A stretch of DNA of 64,000 bases. Origin: Candidatus Pantoea formicae. GTDB lineage: Bacteria > Pseudomonadota > Gammaproteobacteria > Enterobacterales > Enterobacteriaceae. The stretch lies in NCBI RefSeq assembly GCF_011752625.1, contig NZ_VWXD01000013.1, positions 51,025-115,024 of the forward strand, in the 5' to 3' direction. Below are positions 44,820-54,479 of the stretch, piece by piece (the first letter of the stretch is position 1; each line of letters starts with the position of its first letter). A program made the position numbers and the translations under genes. The notes under the pieces were generated by a model. The model was not told the origin of the DNA. It was given only the letters and a program-made list of their open reading frames with translations, and searched no databases.

Positions 44820-46022
44820 ATGCAAACTTTTGATGTGGCCATCGCCGGTGGTGGCATGGTAGGTCTGGCCGTCGCCTGCGGATTGCAGGGCAGCGGCTTG
44901 CGCGTTGCCGTGTTGGAAAAAGCACCTGAGCCACAATTTGATCCCGCGAGTGCAGCGTCGATTCGCGTCTCGGCGATTAACGCTGCCAGCGAACGCCTGC
45001 TGCAAAAATTAGATGTCTGGTCTGGCATCCTCGCATTGCGCGCCAGTGCTTATCACGGCATGGAAGTGTGGGATCAAGACAGCTTTGGCTCGATCAGTTT
45101 TGATGATGAGCAGCAGGGGCTGTCACATCTCGGCCATATCATTGAAAATGAGGTGATTCACAGTGCATTGTGGCAGCGTGCCAGTCAGTGCAGCGATATC
45201 ACCCTATTTGCCCCGGCGCAGTTACAGCAGGTGGCATTTGGCGACAATGAGGCGTTTATCACGCTGCAAGACGGCAGCATGATGAGTGCGCGTCTGCTGG
45301 TTGCGGCTGATGGTGCTAATTCCTGGTTGCGTGATAAAGCGGATATTCCCATTACCTTCTGGGATTACGATCACCACGCGCTGGTGGCCAATATCCGTAC
45401 CGACATGCCGCACGATGCTATTGCTCGTCAGGTGTTCCATGGCGACGGCATTCTGGCGTTTTTACCCATGCAGGACCCGCATCTGTGCTCCATTGTCTGG
45501 TCACTGTCACCCCAGGAAGCTGCGCGTGTGCAATCGATGCCGGAAGCGCTGTTTAACCAGCAGCTCTCGGTGGCGTTTGATATGCGCTTGGGCTTGTGTC
45601 ATGTCGAAAGCGAGCGCAAGACCTTTCCACTGATGGCGCGTTATGCACGTAATTTCGCTGCACACCGTCTGGCGCTGGTGGGCGATGCTGCACATACCAT
45701 CCACCCGCTGGCGGGGCAGGGTGTGAACCTTGGTTTTATGGATGCAGCAGAACTGATTGGTGAAATCCGTCGTTTACATCAGGACGGCAAGGATATTGGA
45801 CAGCATCTCTATTTGCGTCGCTATGAGCGCAGCCGTAAGCACAGTGCGGCGATGATGCTGGCAGGAATGCAGGGTTTCCGCGAGCTTTTTGCTGGGACGC
45901 ACCCAGCGAAAAAACTCTTGCGTGACGTGGGACTGAAGCTGGCTGACACCTTGCCGGGCGTCAAACCAATGATGCTCAAGCAGGCGATGGGGCTGAATGA
46001 TATGCCCAGTTGGATTCGCTAA
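44820..46022 (+). CDS. ubiI: 2-octaprenylphenol hydroxylase UbiI (VisC)
   Basis: UbiI hydroxylates C5 of octaprenylphenol in aerobic ubiquinone synthesis. The 400 residues equal E. coli UbiI and are paralogous to UbiH: FAD motif IAGGGMVGLAVACGLQ (about 7-22), VAADGANSWLRDKA and LALVGDAAHTIHPLAGQGVN (about 284-303). It starts 20 bp after ubiH, behind AAGGGG. It ends the operon, with a terminator 11 bp after the stop. Confidence 0.95.
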   Translation: MQTFDVAIAGGGMVGLAVACGLQGSGLRVAVLEKAPEPQFDPASAASIRVSAINAASERLLQKLDVWSGILALRASAYHGMEVWDQDSFGSISFDDEQQGLSHLGHIIENEVIHSALWQRASQCSDITLFAPAQLQQVAFGDNEAFITLQDGSMMSARLLVAADGANSWLRDKADIPITFWDYDHHALVANIRTDMPHDAIARQVFHGDGILAFLPMQDPHLCSIVWSLSPQEAARVQSMPEALFNQQLSVAFDMRLGLCHVESERKTFPLMARYARNFAAHRLALVGDAAHTIHPLAGQGVNLGFMDAAELIGEIRRLHQDGKDIGQHLYLRRYERSRKHSAAMMLAGMQGFRELFAGTHPAKKLLRDVGLKLADTLPGVKPMMLKQAMGLNDMPSWIR

Positions 46023-46032
46023 CCCTCCTCTT

Positions 46033-46057
46033 ACGGCGCCTGATTGGCGCCGTTTTT
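46033..46057 (+). terminator. Rho-independent terminator after ubiI
   Basis: ACGGCGCC pairs with GGCGCCGT around TGATT and is followed by five Ts. It ends the ygfB-pepP-ubiH-ubiI operon. Confidence 0.93.
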
Positions 46058-46463
46058 CTTTCTTCTCCTGACGTTCATCTAGCGATTGCACTACCTTGGT
46101 GCGACCCTGCACCCAAAATGCGCCTCGTTTGATTTATTCTAATTTTACCCGTCAATTCGCATTACTTTAAGTAATGCCTATCTTGTCTGTTTGCCGAGCC
46201 ATTTTCCCATGATGAGGCGCTGGTTCCATTATTTGGCTGCGTTAATGCATGGTTAATGTATTTTGTGCGTGGTTAATCACAAAAATGCAGTGAATTGTGC
46301 TGGGTGATATTCGATGGCTGCGGGAATGATGGTACTGTTTCGCCCTCGTTTTCCTTATGGTTAATCGCCGCATTCGGTGGTAACTTCAGCACAAAGAGAA
46401 CGTTTGCGTCAGCCGAAAAGGCGGCGCAGGCGCGTCACACTCACTTGTTTTCACAGGATGGTT
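46058..46463 (+). promoter_or_regulatory. Control region of the gcvTHP operon
   Basis: About 400 bp without a gene, AT-rich between 46120 and 46300. In E. coli the equivalent region binds Lrp, GcvA and PurR. No glycine riboswitch fold was seen, as expected for Enterobacterales. A PurR-like site is listed separately; the Lrp and GcvA sites are too degenerate to place by eye. Confidence 0.5.
46394..46409 (+). promoter_or_regulatory. PurR-like operator upstream of gcvT
   Basis: AAGAGAACGTTTGCGT matches 9 of the 11 fixed positions of the PurR consensus ANGCAANCGNTTNCNT, with a perfect right half. It lies 55 bp before gcvT. PurR represses gcvTHP in E. coli. Confidence 0.45.
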
Positions 46464-47561
46464 ATGACTCAGCAAACGCCTCTATTCGAACAGCATCAGG
46501 CATGCGGCGCTCGCATGGTGGACTTCCATGGCTGGATGATGCCACTGCATTACGGCTCGCAAATGGATGAGCACCACGCAGTGCGTAACGATGCCGGTAT
46601 GTTTGATGTTTCACACATGACCATCGTCGATTTACGCGGTGCCCGTACCCGCGAATTCCTGCGCCATCTGCTGGCAAATGATGTTGCTAAGCTGACCCAA
46701 CCCGGCAAAGCCCTCTACACCGGCATGCTGAATGCCTCCGCTGGCGTCATTGATGATTTGATTGTTTACTTTATGAGCGAAGACTTTTTCCGCTTAGTGG
46801 TGAATTCCGCGACGCGTGAAAATGATTTAGCCTGGATTAAACAGCATGCGCAGCCATTTGGTGTCGAACTCACTGAACGTGACGATTTAGCGCTGATCGC
46901 GGTGCAAGGCCCTCATGCACAGCAAAAAGCACAAACGCTTTTCACTGCGGCACAACGCGAAGCCGTTGCGGGTATGAAACCTTTCTTTGGCGTACAGGCT
47001 GAAAATCTGTTTATCGCCACGACGGGCTATACCGGCGAAGCGGGTTATGAAATCGCGATGCCCAACAGTGAAGCGGCTGATTTCTGGCAAAAACTGCTGG
47101 CTGCTGGAGTGAAACCGGCGGGTTTGGGCGCACGCGATACGCTGCGTCTTGAAGCAGGCATGAATCTGTATGGTCAGGAGATGGACGAAGGCGTTTCACC
47201 GCTGGCGGCCAATATGGGATGGACCATCAGCTGGGAACCTTCCGATCGCGATTTCATCGGCCGCGATGCGTTAGAAGCGCAACGTGCCAAAGGCACAGAA
47301 AAGCTGGTGGGTTTGATCATGACCGAAAAAGGGGTGCTGCGTAACGGCTTGCCGGTGCGTTTCACTGACGAACAAGGTCAGCTACAGCAGGGTATTATTA
47401 CCAGTGGGTCTTTCTCCCCGACGCTGGGTTGCAGCATCGCGTTGGCACGTGTGCCAGCGGGCATTGGTGAGCAAGCGATTGTAGAGATCCGCAATCGTGA
47501 AATGCCGGTGAAAGTCACTAAACCGATTTTTGTTCGCGCCGGTAAGCCGGTCGCTCAGTAA
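46464..47561 (+). CDS. gcvT: Aminomethyltransferase GcvT (glycine cleavage T protein)
   Basis: GcvT moves the methylene group from lipoyl-bound aminomethyl on GcvH to tetrahydrofolate and releases ammonia. The 365 residues (364 in E. coli) begin MTQQTPLFEQHQACGARMVDF. They include the folate-binding region MFDVSHMTIVDLRG (about 46-59) and LGARDTLRLEAGMNLYGQEM (about 217-236). The ATG at 46464 is chosen over one 29 codons upstream by homology. First gene of gcvT-H-P; it is a paralogue of YgfZ at 55223-56206. Confidence 0.96.
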   Translation: MTQQTPLFEQHQACGARMVDFHGWMMPLHYGSQMDEHHAVRNDAGMFDVSHMTIVDLRGARTREFLRHLLANDVAKLTQPGKALYTGMLNASAGVIDDLIVYFMSEDFFRLVVNSATRENDLAWIKQHAQPFGVELTERDDLALIAVQGPHAQQKAQTLFTAAQREAVAGMKPFFGVQAENLFIATTGYTGEAGYEIAMPNSEAADFWQKLLAAGVKPAGLGARDTLRLEAGMNLYGQEMDEGVSPLAANMGWTISWEPSDRDFIGRDALEAQRAKGTEKLVGLIMTEKGVLRNGLPVRFTDEQGQLQQGIITSGSFSPTLGCSIALARVPAGIGEQAIVEIRNREMPVKVTKPIFVRAGKPVAQ

Positions 47562-47581
47562 TTTTTTCAGGAGAAATGGCG

Positions 47582-47968
47582 ATGAGCAATGTGCCTAATG
47601 AATTGAAATACCGCGATAGCCACGAATGGGTTCGTAAAGAAGCCGACGGCACCTTTACCGTGGGGATCACCGAACACGCTCAGGAACTGCTGGGCGATAT
47701 GGTGTTTGTTGACCTGCCAGAAGTCGGTGCGGTTGTTTCAGCCGGTGATGACTGTGCGGTTGCGGAATCCGTCAAAGCGGCTTCTGATATCTATGCGCCA
47801 CTGAGTGGTGAAATCGTCGCGGTGAATGATGAGTTAGACGGTTCACCGGAGCTGGTTAACAGCGCACCTTACGCTGACGGCTGGCTTTTCCGTATCAAAG
47901 CCAGCGATGAGTCAGAGCTTGATGAAATGCTGGATGCCGCTGCGTATAAAGCTTCTATCGATGAGTAA
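47582..47968 (+). CDS. gcvH: Glycine cleavage H protein
   Basis: GcvH is the lipoyl carrier shuttling the aminomethyl group between GcvP and GcvT. The 128 residues (129 in E. coli) include the lipoylation site AVESVKAASD (Lys at about residue 64). Of two in-frame ATGs, 47582 is preferred because AGGAG is 8 bp before it; it is only 2 bp before the ATG at 47576. It is 20 bp after gcvT and about 100 bp before gcvP, with a hairpin in that gap. Confidence 0.95.
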   Translation: MSNVPNELKYRDSHEWVRKEADGTFTVGITEHAQELLGDMVFVDLPEVGAVVSAGDDCAVAESVKAASDIYAPLSGEIVAVNDELDGSPELVNSAPYADGWLFRIKASDESELDEMLDAAAYKASIDE

Positions 47969-47982
47969 CCGGTAGTGACAGG

Positions 47983-48011
47983 AGGTGCTGATAATCGGCA
48001 CCTTCTTTTTT
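47983..48011 (+). terminator. Terminator-like hairpin between gcvH and gcvP
   Basis: AGGTGC and GCACCT form a 6-bp stem with a 9-nt loop, followed by TCTTTTTT. It is weak but may cut down transcription into gcvP or protect the gcvTH part of the message. gcvP follows only 57 bp later, so it cannot be a complete stop. Confidence 0.55.
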
Positions 48012-48067
48012 ATCTGCCTGATTTTATGCCGTTTTTGTAACCCAGCCCGATTCAGGATTTACTGCAA

Positions 48068-50941
48068 ATGACCCAGACTCTCAGCCAGCTTGAACACAAC
48101 GGTGCTTTCATTGAGCGCCACATCGGTCCAACCCCCGAGCAGCAAGCCACGATGTTGGAAGCGATTGGAGCCAGCTCGCTGGCATCGTTGATTAGCGCCA
48201 TCGTCCCTGCCGACATCCAACTGCCAGGCCCACCGGCAGTTGGCGATGCCGCGACCGAACAACAAGCGCTGGCAGAGCTGAAAGCCATTGCCAGTCAGAA
48301 CCTGCGTTATAAATCCTGGATCGGCATGGGCTACAGTGCGGTGATCACCCCGCCAGTCATTTTGCGCAACATGCTGGAAAATCCGGGTTGGTACACCGCT
48401 TACACCCCTTATCAGCCTGAAGTCTCACAAGGGCGACTTGAGGCACTGCTGAATTTCCAGACGCTGACACTCGATTTAACCGGTTTGGATATTGCTTCTG
48501 CATCATTGCTGGACGAAGCCACAGCCGCTGCCGAAGCGATGGCGATGGCAAAGCGCGTTAGCAAGCTAAAGAACGCTGGCAAATTCTTTATTGCTGATGA
48601 TATCCATCCTCAAACGCTGGACGTCGTGCGTACCCGTGCTGAAACCTTCGGTTTTGAACTGATCATCGATCGTGCTGATAAGGCGCTGGATCACGACGAT
48701 CTGTTCGGTGTGCTGCTGCAGCAGGTCGGGACCAGCGGGGAAGTTCACGACTACCGTTCACTGATCACCGAACTGAAAAGCCGCAAAGTCGTGGTCAGTG
48801 TGGCTGCTGATTTTATGGCGCTGGTGCAGTTAGAAGCGCCGGGCAAGCAGGGCGCGGATATCGTCTTCGGTTCTGCCCAACGCTTCGGTGTGCCAATGGG
48901 CTACGGTGGTCCACACGCGGCCTTCTTTGCCAGCCGTGATGAGCACAAACGCTCGATGCCGGGCCGTATTATTGGTGTTTCACGTGATGCCGCGGGCAAT
49001 ACAGCACTGCGTATGGCGATGCAAACTCGCGAGCAGCACATTCGCCGTGAGAAGGCGAACTCCAACATCTGTACTTCACAGGTGCTGCTGGCGAATATCG
49101 CCGGTTTATATGCGGTCTATCATGGTCCAAAAGGCTTAACCCGCATTGCCTCACGCATCCATCGCTTGACCAGCATTCTGGCTGCTGGCCTGCAAAATGG
49201 TGGCTTGAAACTGCGTCATAACAGCTGGTTCGATACCTTGACGGTGGAAGTCGCTGATAAAGCCGAGATCCTTAATCGTGCGCTGAGTTTTGGCGTTAAC
49301 CTGCGTAGCGACGTGCTCAATGGCGTAGGCATCACGTTGGATGAAACCACCACGCGTGAAGATGTGCAGGCCCTGTTTGCCATTCTTTTGGGTGATGCTC
49401 ATGGCCTAGACATTGATGCACTGGATGCCAGCGTGGCCGCTGAGAACAGTGCGATTCCTGCTGGCATGCAGCGTGTCAGTGAATTCCTGACGCATCCGGT
49501 ATTCAATCGCCACCACAGCGAAACCGAGATGATGCGTTATATGCACAGCCTTGAGAAAAAGGATCTGGCGCTGAACCAGGCGATGATCCCGTTAGGCTCT
49601 TGCACCATGAAACTCAACGCCGCTGCGGAGATGATCCCTATCACCTGGCCGGAATTTGCTGAGCTGCACCCATTCTGCCCGGCAGAACAGGCTTCTGGCT
49701 ATCTGCAGATGATCGGTCAGCTTTCGCAATGGCTGGTACAGCTCACCGGTTACGATGCACTTTGCATGCAGCCAAACTCCGGTGCGCAAGGTGAATATGC
49801 CGGTCTGCTGGCGATTCGTCGCTATCATGAAAGCCGTAACGAAGGTGGACGTAATGTTTGCCTGATCCCAAGCTCTGCACACGGTACTAACCCTGCCTCT
49901 GCACAGATGGCGGGCATGGCAGTGGTGGTGGTGGCCTGTGACAAACAAGGCAACATCGACTTGGGCGATCTGCGCGAAAAAGCCGCTCAGGTCGGTGATG
50001 AACTTTCTTGCATCATGGTGACCTATCCTTCGACGCATGGCGTCTACGAAGAAACCATTCGTGAAGTGTGTCAGATCGTGCATCAGTATGGCGGCCAGGT
50101 TTACCTGGATGGAGCCAACATGAATGCTCAGGTGGGGATTACCACGCCGGGTTACATTGGCGCTGATGTGTCGCACCTCAACCTGCATAAAACTTTCTGT
50201 ATCCCACACGGCGGTGGCGGTCCGGGCATGGGCCCAATCGGTGTGAAAGCGCATCTGGCTCCATTTGTACCGGGTCACAGCGTAGTGCAGATTGATGGCG
50301 TGCTGACTCAACAGGGTGCGGTATCAGCGGCACCGTTTGGCAGTGCTTCTATCCTGCCAATCAGCTGGATGTATATCCGTATGATGGGCGCGGAAGGCCT
50401 GAAGCAAGCAAGTTCAGTGGCGATTCTGAATGCCAATTATATTGCCAGCCGTCTGCAATCTGCCTATCCGATTCTGTATGCAGGGCGTGATGGTCGTGTG
50501 GCGCATGAATGTATTCTCGACATTCGTCCGCTGAAAGAGCAAACCGGTATCAGTGAGTTGGATATTGCCAAGCGTCTGATCGATTACGGCTTCCATGCAC
50601 CCACCATGTCATTCCCGGTTGCAGGCACGCTGATGGTTGAGCCAACAGAATCAGAAAGCAAAATCGAGCTGGATCGCTTTATCGATGCAATGCTCTCAAT
50701 CCGTATGGAAATTGACCGCGTGGCTGATGGCGAATGGCCAGCTGAAGACAACCCGCTGGTGAATGCGCCACATACGCAGATGGAAATTGTCGGTGACTGG
50801 GCACATCCCTACACTCGCGAACTGGCGGTGTTCCCGGCTGGCAGCGCCAACAAATATTGGCCAACGGTGAAGCGTCTGGATGATGTCTTCGGTGACCGTA
50901 ACGTGTTCTGCTCCTGTGTTCCAATGAGCGAATATCAATAA
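48068..50941 (+). CDS. gcvP: Glycine dehydrogenase (decarboxylating) GcvP
   Basis: GcvP is the pyridoxal phosphate enzyme that decarboxylates glycine and passes the aminomethyl group to GcvH. The 957 residues equal E. coli GcvP. The cofactor lysine sits in HLNLHKTFCIPHGGGGPG (about residues 700-717), and the Gly-rich region after it is the family hallmark. Both halves of the internal pseudo-dimer are complete. A terminator follows at 51091-51114, after a 150-bp gap. Confidence 0.97.
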   Translation: MTQTLSQLEHNGAFIERHIGPTPEQQATMLEAIGASSLASLISAIVPADIQLPGPPAVGDAATEQQALAELKAIASQNLRYKSWIGMGYSAVITPPVILRNMLENPGWYTAYTPYQPEVSQGRLEALLNFQTLTLDLTGLDIASASLLDEATAAAEAMAMAKRVSKLKNAGKFFIADDIHPQTLDVVRTRAETFGFELIIDRADKALDHDDLFGVLLQQVGTSGEVHDYRSLITELKSRKVVVSVAADFMALVQLEAPGKQGADIVFGSAQRFGVPMGYGGPHAAFFASRDEHKRSMPGRIIGVSRDAAGNTALRMAMQTREQHIRREKANSNICTSQVLLANIAGLYAVYHGPKGLTRIASRIHRLTSILAAGLQNGGLKLRHNSWFDTLTVEVADKAEILNRALSFGVNLRSDVLNGVGITLDETTTREDVQALFAILLGDAHGLDIDALDASVAAENSAIPAGMQRVSEFLTHPVFNRHHSETEMMRYMHSLEKKDLALNQAMIPLGSCTMKLNAAAEMIPITWPEFAELHPFCPAEQASGYLQMIGQLSQWLVQLTGYDALCMQPNSGAQGEYAGLLAIRRYHESRNEGGRNVCLIPSSAHGTNPASAQMAGMAVVVVACDKQGNIDLGDLREKAAQVGDELSCIMVTYPSTHGVYEETIREVCQIVHQYGGQVYLDGANMNAQVGITTPGYIGADVSHLNLHKTFCIPHGGGGPGMGPIGVKAHLAPFVPGHSVVQIDGVLTQQGAVSAAPFGSASILPISWMYIRMMGAEGLKQASSVAILNANYIASRLQSAYPILYAGRDGRVAHECILDIRPLKEQTGISELDIAKRLIDYGFHAPTMSFPVAGTLMVEPTESESKIELDRFIDAMLSIRMEIDRVADGEWPAEDNPLVNAPHTQMEIVGDWAHPYTRELAVFPAGSANKYWPTVKRLDDVFGDRNVFCSCVPMSEYQ

Positions 50942-51090
50942 TTTAGCCGCCATAAATGAGTTCGCAGCGGCGTTGGCTACAATCGTTCACCACGGTCACT
51001 GACTGATGTCGGCCAGCGTGGATCAACGAGCTTACTGCCTGGCTGCAACGCAAATTCTGTAGGCTAAACAGTTTCAGTCGACTTATCCTG

Positions 51091-51114
51091 AGGGCCGAGA
51101 AATCGGCCCTTTTT
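51091..51114 (+). terminator. Rho-independent terminator after gcvP
   Basis: AGGGCCGA pairs with TCGGCCCT around a GAAA tetraloop, followed by Ts. It lies 15 bp before the ygfF start codon, so ygfF needs a promoter that overlaps or depends on read-through. Confidence 0.92.
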
Positions 51115-51128
51115 ATTTTGGAGGCAAC

Positions 51129-51872
51129 ATGGATCTGGCTTTAGTGACTGGCGGCAGCCGTGGCATTGGACGGGCGACCGCTCTGCTGCTGGCACAAGCG
51201 GGCTATCGTGTCGCGATAAACTATCGTAAACGCGCGACGGAAGCCCAGCAGGTGGTTACTGAAATTGAAGCACAGGGCGGCAGTGCATTTGCCGTGCAGG
51301 CAGATATTGCGGATGAAGTTCAGGTGGTGCGCATGTTCCAACAGCTGGATGAACAGGATGGCGCGTTGCGAGTGTTGGTGAATAATGCCGGGATTTTGTT
51401 CACTCAGTGCCGTGTTGAAGATCTCGACGCTGAGCGTATACAGCGCGTGTTTGCCACGAATGTTCTCGGCACGTTTATTTGCTGTCGTGAAGCAGTAAAG
51501 CGTATGAGCACAGCGCATGGCGGACAGGGCGGAGCTATCGTCAATGTTTCCTCGGCGGCCTCACGTCTTGGTGCACCGAATGAATATGTTGATTATGCAG
51601 CTTCAAAAGGCGCGATGGATACCTTGACCAAAGGCCTGTCACTTGAGGTGGCAACCGAGGGGATTCGCGTCAACAGTGTGCGACCCGGTTTGATCTACAC
51701 TGAAATGCATGCCGATGGCGGCGAGCCGGGAAGGGTTGATCGCGTGGCAAGTTCGCTGCCAATGGGGCGTGGTGGTCAGGCAAATGAAGTTGCCGAGGCT
51801 ATTCTCTGGCTGGCAAGTGATGCCGCCTCTTACGTTACTGGCACCTTTATTGATGCGGCTGGCGGGCGTTAA
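51129..51872 (+). CDS. ygfF: Short-chain dehydrogenase/reductase YgfF
   Basis: A 247-residue SDR oxidoreductase, probably NAD(P)-linked, with unknown substrate. Visible are the cofactor loop VTGGSRGIGRATALLLA (about 6-22), LVNNAGIL (about 84-91), the catalytic Ser in IVNVSSAASRLG (about 137-148), the YxxxK motif YAASKG (about 158-163) and the following RVNSVRPGLIYTEMH. Its place between gcvP and bglA is as in E. coli. GGAGGC lies just before the ATG. Confidence 0.9.
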   Translation: MDLALVTGGSRGIGRATALLLAQAGYRVAINYRKRATEAQQVVTEIEAQGGSAFAVQADIADEVQVVRMFQQLDEQDGALRVLVNNAGILFTQCRVEDLDAERIQRVFATNVLGTFICCREAVKRMSTAHGGQGGAIVNVSSAASRLGAPNEYVDYAASKGAMDTLTKGLSLEVATEGIRVNSVRPGLIYTEMHADGGEPGRVDRVASSLPMGRGGQANEVAEAILWLASDAASYVTGTFIDAAGGR

Positions 51873-51876
51873 AACC

Positions 51877-51990
51877 CGGTCGGCATGGCTGCCGACCTGA
51901 CAATGCTAGTTAATCTCGTCGGGTCGGCATGGCTGCCAACTCGACAACGTTTGTTAATCTCGTAGGGGCAGCATTTATGCTGACCTGGCC
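51877..51990. repeat. Array of three related palindromes after ygfF
   Basis: GGTCGGCATGGCTGCCGACC (51879-51898), GGGTCGGCATGGCTGCCAACTC (abridged, about 51920-51942) and GGGGCAGCATTTATGCTGACC (abridged, about 51965-51986). The first two are separated by similar spacers containing GTTAATCTCGT. They lie between the convergent ygfF and bglA and may act as weak two-way terminators or be non-functional repeats. Confidence 0.65.
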
Positions 51991-52007
51991 AAAGATATCG
52001 CTGTGAA

Positions 52008-53447
52008 TTACAACTCCGCGCCATTACTCGCAATCACCTGCTGATACCAGGCAAAGCTCTTCTTCTTCGAACGGGCAAAGTTGCCACTGCCGTCATCGTT
52101 TTTATCGACGTGAATAAAGCCATAGCGTTTATTGTATTGGCCGGTTGTAAACGACACGCAGTCGATGCAACCCCAAGGGGTATAACCCAGCAAATCCACG
52201 CCATCCAGCGTTACGGCTTTCTTCATCTCTTCAATATGCGATCGCAGATAATCAATGCGGTAGTCATCCTCAATGAATCCCTCTGCATTCGGCTTATCGA
52301 TTGCACCGAAGCCATTTTCAACAATAAACAGTGGCTTCTGATACCGCTCATATAGCGAGTTCAACACATAGCGCAGGCCAACAGGGTCGATTTGCCAACC
52401 CCAGTCAGAGGCTTTCACATGGGGATTCGGCACCACGCCTTCAAAGCCGGTGATAGGATCATCCACGCCGCTGGCTTGGGTATTCACCGCGTTGCTCATG
52501 TAATAGCTAAAGCCAACGTAGTCACAGCAGCCCTGACGCAGCGTTTCCGCATCTTCTGGCTGCATCTCAATTTGATAGCCTTTGCGCGCCCACTCTTTGA
52601 TCGTGTAAGCCGGATAGGCACCCCGCATCTGGACATCACTGAAGACATAGCGTTGATGCATCGATTCCTGTGCCAGCATCACATCGTCGGGATGGCAAGA
52701 GAACGGATAGACCGGCACCATGGCAATCATGCAACCAATCTGGAAATCAGGATTGATTTCGTGACCGCGCTTCACCACCTTGGCACTAGCCACAAACTGA
52801 TGGTGCATGACCTGATACATCATCTGTTCTGGTTTCTCGTGCTCGGTAAATACCACGCCCGAGCAGCAGTAGCCAAACAGTGGATATTGCCAGTTACGCT
52901 GGTTATTGATTTCGTTGAAGGTCATCCAATATTTCACTTTGTGCTGGTAGCGCGTCATGACGACCTCGCTGAACCGCACAAAGAAATCGACTACTTTACG
53001 ATTGGCCCAGCCGCCGTATTCTTTCACCAGGTGATAAGGCATTTCAAAGTGGGAGAGGGTGATCACCGGCTCAATGCCGTGTTTTAGCAGTTCATCAAAC
53101 AGGTCATCATAAAACTGTAAGCCGGCTTCGTTGGGGTGCTGATCATCGCCATTAGGGAAGATGCGCGTCCAGGCAATTGAGGTGCGGAAACACTTGAAGC
53201 CCATCTCGGCAAACAACGCCACGTCTTGCTTGTAGTGCGAGTAGAACTCAACAGCCTGATGGTTAGGATAATATTTATCGGCCTCAACGTGTGAAGTGAT
53301 CACACGATCCACGCCGTGAGCACCCCCTGTCAGTACATCGGCAATGCTGACGCCTTTACCACCTTGGTCCCAGCCGCCCTCAACCTGATGTGCGGCAACG
53401 GCACCGCCCCAAAGAAACCCTGTTGGTAATTGCAATCCTTCATTCAT
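52008..53447 (-). CDS. bglA: 6-phospho-beta-glucosidase BglA
   Basis: A GH1 enzyme that hydrolyses phosphorylated beta-glucosides such as arbutin- or salicin-6-phosphate after phosphotransferase uptake. The 479 residues equal E. coli BglA. The acid/base Glu is in MTFNEINNQRNW (about 173-184) and the nucleophile in FIVENGFGA (about 375-383). The N-terminus PTGFLWGGAVAAHQVEGGW is typical. GAGGTG precedes the ATG. It is 125 bp downstream of the RpiR-type regulator on the same strand. Confidence 0.95.
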   Translation of the reverse strand: MNEGLQLPTGFLWGGAVAAHQVEGGWDQGGKGVSIADVLTGGAHGVDRVITSHVEADKYYPNHQAVEFYSHYKQDVALFAEMGFKCFRTSIAWTRIFPNGDDQHPNEAGLQFYDDLFDELLKHGIEPVITLSHFEMPYHLVKEYGGWANRKVVDFFVRFSEVVMTRYQHKVKYWMTFNEINNQRNWQYPLFGYCCSGVVFTEHEKPEQMMYQVMHHQFVASAKVVKRGHEINPDFQIGCMIAMVPVYPFSCHPDDVMLAQESMHQRYVFSDVQMRGAYPAYTIKEWARKGYQIEMQPEDAETLRQGCCDYVGFSYYMSNAVNTQASGVDDPITGFEGVVPNPHVKASDWGWQIDPVGLRYVLNSLYERYQKPLFIVENGFGAIDKPNAEGFIEDDYRIDYLRSHIEEMKKAVTLDGVDLLGYTPWGCIDCVSFTTGQYNKRYGFIHVDKNDDGSGNFARSKKKSFAWYQQVIASNGAEL

Positions 53448-53572
53448 CGGCGCACCTCATGACACTGTTTGCGGAATGGTAAACTGCCCGCAGTGTAACA
53501 ACTCACTTATTAAAGTCACGATATAACACCGGGTGAAATAGGTGACTTGTTACAGTGAAAAAACAGGGTGTT

Positions 53573-54319
53573 TTACAGTGCAGTTGCGCGGGAAATATAG
53601 CGACCAAGCGTTTCCAGAATATATAAAACGGGCACCTGGGTGGTGATATCCAGGCGATCACCGAGCTTTAGTTGTGGCATGTGATAAGAGAGATTGAAGT
53701 CTGCCATTTTCGCCAAAGAGCAGCCTTCATGGTTGGTGATGGAGATGATTTTACAGTGATTCAGGCTAAACTGGCTGGCGAAACGCAGTATCTCTTCGGT
53801 TTCACCGGACACCGATAAAATAATCGCCAGCGCATTTTCATAGGCGCTTTTACTGACGGGATAATAAGGGTCGTCAATATGATGGCTAAATTTACCGATA
53901 TTGGAAAAATAACGCGCGCCATATTTCCCAAGGCTGCCTGAAGTACCGGCACCAATAAAGAAAATATGTTCAGCTTGCATTATCATCTGGGCAGCCTGAG
54001 CAATTTGCTGCTCAAATTCATCATTATGGATGCTTTTAAAGAAGCTCAGCATTTCACCGACCCCTGACGGCATCAGTACCGGCGCCGCTTGTTCTTGCGC
54101 CAGACGGAAGCGGATGCGGAATTCCGACCAGCCTTCACAGTGCATTTTGCGACAAAAGCGCAGCACGGTCGTGGTGGAAACGCACGCCTGTGCCGCCAGC
54201 TCGCGAATCGTCATATAACTGACACTTTCCCGATGTTTGATGATGAAGTGATACACCTGCATCTCAAGGTCATTCAGGTTGGACAAATCGCGGTGTGAAA
54301 ACATGCGTGCGGCACTCAT
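53573..54319 (-). CDS. MurR/RpiR-family transcriptional regulator
   Basis: A 248-residue regulator with an N-terminal helix-turn-helix (about 18-75; SYMTIRELAAQACVSTTTVL) and a C-terminal SIS sugar-phosphate domain (about 120-245; FFIGAGTSGSLGKYGARYF, SVSGETEE). It lies directly upstream of bglA on the same strand. A role in sensing a beta-glucoside phosphate and controlling bglA is likely but inferred. ATG at 54319 is one of three possible starts (54325, 54319, 54304); no ribosome site decides among them. In E. coli this gap between bglA and yqfA lacks such a gene, as far as remembered. Confidence 0.82.
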   Translation of the reverse strand: MSAARMFSHRDLSNLNDLEMQVYHFIIKHRESVSYMTIRELAAQACVSTTTVLRFCRKMHCEGWSEFRIRFRLAQEQAAPVLMPSGVGEMLSFFKSIHNDEFEQQIAQAAQMIMQAEHIFFIGAGTSGSLGKYGARYFSNIGKFSHHIDDPYYPVSKSAYENALAIILSVSGETEEILRFASQFSLNHCKIISITNHEGCSLAKMADFNLSYHMPQLKLGDRLDITTQVPVLYILETLGRYISRATAL

Positions 54320-54479
54320 CGACAAAATGAGTCGCCAGTGTAACAGATTGAGCCGTTAGCGGGTTGTCACACCCCTACACAGAATTTTTTAGCGTACAGG
54401 TGTACTCTGAAATTTTTTCTGGTTACTCTGGTGCACAGAAAAAGCTCAGCTCTTACGACGTTTTTCAGGAATTAAGCGC

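Noticed and set aside
46058..46463. Glycine riboswitch before gcvT
   Set aside because: No tandem aptamer-like conserved core was visible, and Enterobacterales are known to control gcvTHP with GcvA, Lrp and PurR instead.
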